Assembly (NCBI GenBank): GCA_021904315.1
Contig: CM038918.1
Location: forward strand, 7,641,349 to 7,705,348
Source of the DNA: Sphagnum magellanicum
Lineage: Eukaryota; Streptophyta; Sphagnopsida; Sphagnales; Sphagnaceae
Direction: 5' to 3'
DNA: 64,000 bases
How positions within the stretch are numbered: the stretch's first letter is position 1; each line of letters begins with the position of its first letter. The notes beneath the pieces were generated by a model. It saw nothing but the letters and a program-made list of their open reading frames with translations. It ran no database searches and was not told where the DNA came from. Shown piece by piece: positions 59,052 to 64,000 of this stretch. Both the position numbers and the translations under genes were made by a program.

Positions 59052-62049
59052 TCCGACAAAGCTCAAAGACAGGATTGCCGCAGACGGGCGTTGCCGAGAA
59101 TTTCGTTTGGTATGTGTGTGGACCGCGAAGCTCCAAGACGGGAGAAATGGGTTGTGCCGCAAAGAGATTTAGGGAAGTGGGTACTAGTAGCTGTATGGAT
59201 AATCGTAGTAAAAACGGATGACAAGAAGGAATCCAAAAAGCTAGATCCCGTCGATTCCTCGTCCGTCCGGCATCTCCTCGGCGCCAGTTCCACCTGACTT
59301 TGGGTTTTCGACGGACCGGGCAGTAGGAAAAATCGTGCCTGGAAAAAATAAAATCAAAACTGTCCAACAAAATCCATACCGGTTTTTGTTGTTGAAGTGT
59401 ATGGAATTTGAAGGAATATCCATATCGTGGTTTTTCTCCACACACATTGGCAACCATCCACATGAGGGTCTAGGCAAATTTGGCTATTGGACAGGTAGGA
59501 CGGTAAAAAAGGATTTGTAATCCTGCTGCTGCTTGGCGACCTGGAGCAAGCGCTCTAAATCTGTGACCATGCTATTGTTTGGCGACCTACAGAACGGGGC
59601 ACTCTGAATTTGTAATCTTTGCCTGCTGTTTGGCAACTCCCAGGAGCAGGCACTCTAAATCTAACAAACCCAGTCCCAAACCTTGCTATTTTGGCTATTT
59701 TTTTCAAAAATTTCCAGGAAAAAGGCCTTTGTATGGGCCACAGCCCCCAAAAACAATCCACATTTTGGAAAAATTAGTTTTCGTAAAGGCAGAAAAGAAA
59801 AACGATGATCCATACACTTCATTCAAAACCTATGGACTTTTTACTTGTTAAAATTACAAAGTAAGTTTCAAAGTGTTTATGTGATTTTATTTTATTTTTA
59901 TTTTTATTCATTTTGTGAACTTGATATATTTTTCTTCTTCCTCTTCAAACTTGATGTGTGTGTGTGTGTGTGTTTTTATTCTTTAGTTTTCTTGTTTTTA
60001 ATATATGTGTGGTGTAAAGTAAAGGTGGAATTATCTAAAGGGGTTTAAGGTTTTGAATGCTTTGAATTCAAGCTTAAAGAAATAAGGCTTAAATGATACC
60101 AACTTAGATGGAAGATGTTTTTTTTTTAAATGATGTGTTTTTCAATGTATTTTTATGATTTTGTTTGGAAAGTAGAATTTCATTTCTTCATATATTTAGA
60201 GGGGAGTTTTAGCTTTCTTTCAACAATTTCTTTGTCTCTCTTTCATATTTTGATCTATTAATTGATCCTATTAAAAACATTGGCTATTGTATTCTTTTCA
60301 TATTCAATCTTTGCTTGCGATCTCCTTGTTTTCTTTGCATCTTCACTTGTTGTAAATGTCATCACCATGCCATTCCTTCCACCTCTATTTTGATTTTCAC
60401 TTTCACCTCCCAGGAAAGCAATAAAGGAAGAATGTTTTTTAAAATTAATTTTTTTAAATGAACTTTAAAAAAATGTGCAAAAATATTTTTAAAACCCTAC
60501 ACTCAATTCATTCAAATCTTCGTACATAAAAAGAAAAAAAACATGAAGTTGGGGGAATAAAAAATTAAAAAAGTGATAATTTATCAAATTAATTTTTTTT
60601 TAAAACCTCATAAATTCTTGAGAAGAAAAATGAGACATGAAATAAAAAGTAAACACAAAGATATTTCCTAAACCTTAAAATTCACTTCATTAAAATCTTA
60701 AATCAATCACCATGCAATCAAAATTATATATATAACACAAGTTGGAAGACTTTTTTTAAACAATAAAGTGAAATGAAAAGAAAAAAACAACACGTAAATA
60801 CATTTTTAAAAGAATGAAAATGAAATACAAAGCAAACACAAAAATGCCTTTAAAATCCTAACACCCATTTCATTACATTTTCACCTTTCACCTTTAAAAC
60901 ATCAAAACAAACCAATTTGATACACTTTTTAATGTAAGAATTCTTTGACAACCTCCAAATAATTTGAGAAAAAACATATCTTACGTTAGAACTTGAAAGA
61001 GAGAAAGAAAACACATCAAGTTAAAAACAAAAAACAAAGCATCACAAAAGAACATCATCTCTTTCTCTCTTGTGCATTCCAATGACTCATTAATCCAATC
61101 ATTAGATCTTTTACACATCTAACCAAAAGAAAGGATTGCAGTGCAATTCTAGCACCCATGTATCAAATTTTGTTAAAACATTTGAACTTTTTTTACTTTT
61201 GGTGTTGGGTATTAGACAAAGAAGAATAAATGACCCACTAACAACAACGATGTTACGAAGTGAACACATGAGCATGAGCTTATGAACATGAGACTATGAG
61301 CAAGAATGGATATTTTTGGAATATTTTGATGATGTGGATAGAATATTTTTAAAATATTCCTATGCCACATAAGAATGACATGGAAAATATTTTTCCATAT
61401 GTACATGGATGAAAGTCACAAAATGGATGAAAAGTTTGAATGAAAGTTGAACATCAATGAACTTTTTGGATGATAATTACAAGTTGATAAATAATTGGAT
61501 GGAAATTTTGATAGGTTGAAATGTATGGATGGAATTAATTCCAAAACAATTATGTCAAATGATAACCACATCTACATGGATGACAGTTACAAAAAGGATG
61601 AAATATTTGGATGAACATGGAACATGAATGAACTTTTGGATGATAATTGGAAGTAGACAAATTGTTTGGATGTAACTTTTGGCTAGTTTATTGTATGGAT
61701 GAAAATAATTTCAAAACAATAATGACGAATGGAAACTACTATACTCACATAATTTTCATTTCCAACTTCATCCATAAAAAAAGGTGTCAAAGGCGAAATT
61801 CGAATGAGCTACATTACAATGTAAAAAGGTGAAACAATAACTTGTGTAAGTTAAGTCAAGTCACACAGTAAGTCAAGGGTAGGAAATCCACATAATGATG
61901 GAATGGGAAAATGTTTAAAAATTTACTGAATAATGCACTACACACATCTTGTTAAAGAATATTTTCATTTTTGGAATAGAATAAATTCCAAATGAACAAA
62001 ACCCATAATAGTCTTATTTAACAAAAATCTAATGACTCTGTAACCTAAT
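59052..62049. other. AT-rich intergenic DNA with local repeats
   Basis: The bL27 5' UTR and promoter should lie at the left edge. A pair of short repeats around 59525-59660 (CTGCTGCTTGGCGACC / TTGGCAACTCCCAGGAGCAG types) and a GT run at 59954-59970 are visible. Frames at 59091-59520 are shadows of GC-richer promoter DNA. No gene was recognised. Confidence 0.5.
61402..61743. repeat. Two-copy 171-bp tandem duplication
   Basis: TACATGGATGAAAGTCACAAA (61402) and TACATGGATGACAGTTACAAA (61573) open two diverged copies. Both contain AATGAACTTTT(T)GGATGATAATT and end near a CAAAACAAT segment. The wider area is rich in GGATGAA motifs. Confidence 0.8.
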
Positions 62050-64000
62050 TTACTTCTAGGACTTTGGCACGATTTAATAATCTATGAACCTCATTTTAGC
62101 TCCAAGATGGATAGTGGATGAATGGTTTTCTAATCCCAGAATACATGGCATATTGCAAAATGTAATACAAGTGCTTACAAGGCACCCACGGCCCCCGCTT
62201 GCCTAGGGACGAAGCCATCATGGAAGAAAAATCCATGCAATTGCAAGTCGAACAATCATTAATCGATATTTCATATTACTCACAATCTTCTAGCAATCCT
62301 GAATGGAGGCGGTAAATTCGTCCATATCCCACAAGAGGAATGTTTGAGGGAGTTAATAATGTGGCTTTGAGAGTTCGTCCCACCTCCCAATTGTTTTCTT
62401 GTAGAATGGATAGCTTGAAAGTGTCAAGATGATGAATCTTCTTCGCATTCCTTGATTTTGGCCAAGCATCTAGATCTAATGGCTTATAAACAGGGGTAAA
62501 AGTACCATCACCAAAGAGATTCTAAGGGGCACATCTGGGAGGTTGCTTCACGAGTGTAGATATGTCGTCCCCAACCAGATTAACGAGGGGACATCTTGGT
62601 TTCTCCGAAAGCAAGAAACTAATCTCCTCCAATGCCACCACCTCAATTTGAATGAAATTTGTGCCTTCTTGCACATGCCATAAGGCAACGTTGGCCTATT
62701 GAGTGCATATTTCTTGCTTGTCCCTCCCACACAACACATAAGGTCATCATGACAAAATCAAAACTTATGTAGCTCTATTGATACACCTTGGGCTATAGAC
62801 CAATAACCAACATAACACAAAGCAAAAATACCATGATTTGTTTGTTTTGAAATGATTATGGCTTTGTAATAATGTTTAGTGTCTTTTTGCAATGCCAAAC
62901 AAAGATTGCTTGACTTCGAGGGACAACATTCAATTTGGCAAATGTCATCTCCACATAGACATTCAAGAACTTTTGGACCATTGTGAGTGGTAACATGATC
63001 AAGGCTACTGGTCTCCCACACATCCATAGCTAATGGCAGGTTGATTAGAGTCGTTGCATTGGCCACTTTCAAATAAAAAAAGTTCACCCGATCATGTCGA
63101 TGTGAAGGTCTACCTTGCATTTAGCTAATCCAAACACTTCCTCACCATCCAAGTGAAATATTTAACTAGAAAGACCAAAGCTTGAGGTGTATTTGGCAAT
63201 TGCAACAACAATTTGGACTGGGTCCCCAGATTGATTAACCCTACGCAGGCATAATTATTTTTGTCTAGATTGGTCCTAGATGCACCTCCTTGTAAGAAAG
63301 CATAATACAATGAGGATTACTTAAATGCTCGCACATAATCGTCGAACGTTGTAGTCAAAAAGGCAAGTAACCTTGTTGTCAAATTCTTGGAGCCAAATAT
63401 TATGGACTGTCTCAAATAAGTTACAAGTTGGCATATCAATTTCCTTGTCCAAAGAAAATTTCTATAAACACTTAAAAGGAATGAAGTTCGAATTCAGGAA
63501 GGACAAATGGAAAATTAAATTTGAATAAAATAATCTGGAAGAACTTACATCTAACATAAAACCTCCCCATTTTTGCACACGAAAGTGCCAAAAGTCAAGC
63601 CAATTGTTGAGCTCATGAACATGGTGCCCTTGTTTATAACTTTAAACGAGTACCACCAAGACTGAATGGTAACATATCGAAGGTCAACTTCCTCCAAAGA
63701 CATGGTTTTTTTGTAATCATAACAGAGGGTTTTGTGTCAATCATGGAACTTTGGTGCAATTAACAGCTCGATGTGTATCCAAAGACTTAGTCCAATGGAA
63801 AAAAAAGGTTCGTTTTTTGTCAACCATCTTCATTGTAACATTTCTAGTCCCATAAACAATGCAAACAACATTTCAATTTGCTTGTGCACCATCTACCATG
63901 AACCCTTTGAAAATAAGCGTACCCAACCCTTTATTCTCAACATGCATTCAGCTTCTTCCATAGAATGCATCGAGCTTCCATGTCCTTGAATTGCACGTCA
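62050..64000 (-). pseudogene. Decayed SWIM-zinc-finger protein, probably transposase-derived
   Basis: Minus-strand coding remnants lie in consistent order. Near the right edge is IFKGFMVDGAQANXNVV; then SLEEVDLRYVTIQSWW, and NNWLDFWHFRVQKWGGFM at about 63563-63620. A possible 87-bp intron (63462-63548, GTAAGT...TATAG) leads to CNLFETVHNIWLQ (about 63385-63425). GYGRIYRLHSG lies further on. At the left a SWIM finger is seen, CNCMDF at about 62230 then PCKHLYYI at about 62175 (CxC...CxH). I know this order from large families of SWIM-type proteins in plant genomes that look MULE-like or transposase-derived. That assignment is from memory and uncertain. The frame changes between segments and in-frame stops occur, so this copy is dead. 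It continues beyond 64000. Confidence 0.6.

Noticed and set aside
1-64000. tRNA, rRNA or other structural RNA genes
   Set aside because: No tRNA A/B-box pair with a cloverleaf or rRNA-like stretch was recognised by eye; a covariance-model search would be decisive.

Overview
The window is nuclear DNA of a land plant. It has spliced genes with GT-AG introns, nuclear genes for chloroplast proteins (plastid ribosomal protein bL27, LIL3, a UVR/NTF2-like protein), nested Copia and Gypsy retrotransposon remains and a CACTA DNA transposon. I cannot name the species. The loose gene spacing and the SWIM-zinc-finger repeat family at the right edge would suit a seed-free plant, but that is inference.

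Layout. 1-8.7 kb: one 15-exon gene on the minus strand for a UPF1/SMUBP2-type superfamily 1 helicase of about 782 residues. All core motifs are present, one intron is GC-AG, and a reverse-transcriptase fragment lies in a late intron. 8.7-10.6 kb: a divergent intergenic region leading to a plus-strand gene (10.6-13.0 kb) with a putative transit peptide, a UVR motif and an NTF2/SnoaL-like domain. 14.3-15.4 kb: a two-exon minus-strand LIL3 gene whose 3' coding end is repeated twice more just downstream. 15.4-20.2 kb: gene-free sequence with two related arrays of roughly 50-bp units.

20.2-24.6 kb: an old minus-strand Ty3/Gypsy fragment split by a 3.04-kb CACTA element with a 3-bp TTA target duplication. 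The CACTA element holds a 72-bp-arm hairpin and a 205-bp tandem duplication. 24.6-53.4 kb: a pile-up of one Ty1/Copia family in both orientations. I count 17 LTR copies or fragments (including one at 20.2 kb), several of them solo LTRs with 5-bp target duplications nested in older copies of the same family. A solo LTR of a second family is also nested here. The best-preserved unit is at 46.5-52.1 kb on the minus strand. All are fossils.

53.4-57.4 kb: AT-rich and degenerate repetitive DNA with one orphan exon-like segment. 57.4-59.1 kb: a three-exon minus-strand gene for plastid ribosomal protein bL27. 59-62 kb: AT-rich non-coding DNA. 62.0-64.0 kb: a decayed minus-strand member of a SWIM-zinc-finger family, probably transposase-derived, running off the edge.

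How the genes relate. LIL3 supports chlorophyll/tetrapyrrole synthesis in thylakoids, bL27 works in the plastid ribosome, and the UVR/NTF2-like protein is probably plastid-targeted; the helicase N-terminus could be too. They are independent genes, not a cluster. I found no convincing new biological system. The strongest oddities are repeated local tandem duplications touching host genes, the telomere-like minisatellite in the Copia LTR, and the hairpin in the CACTA element.
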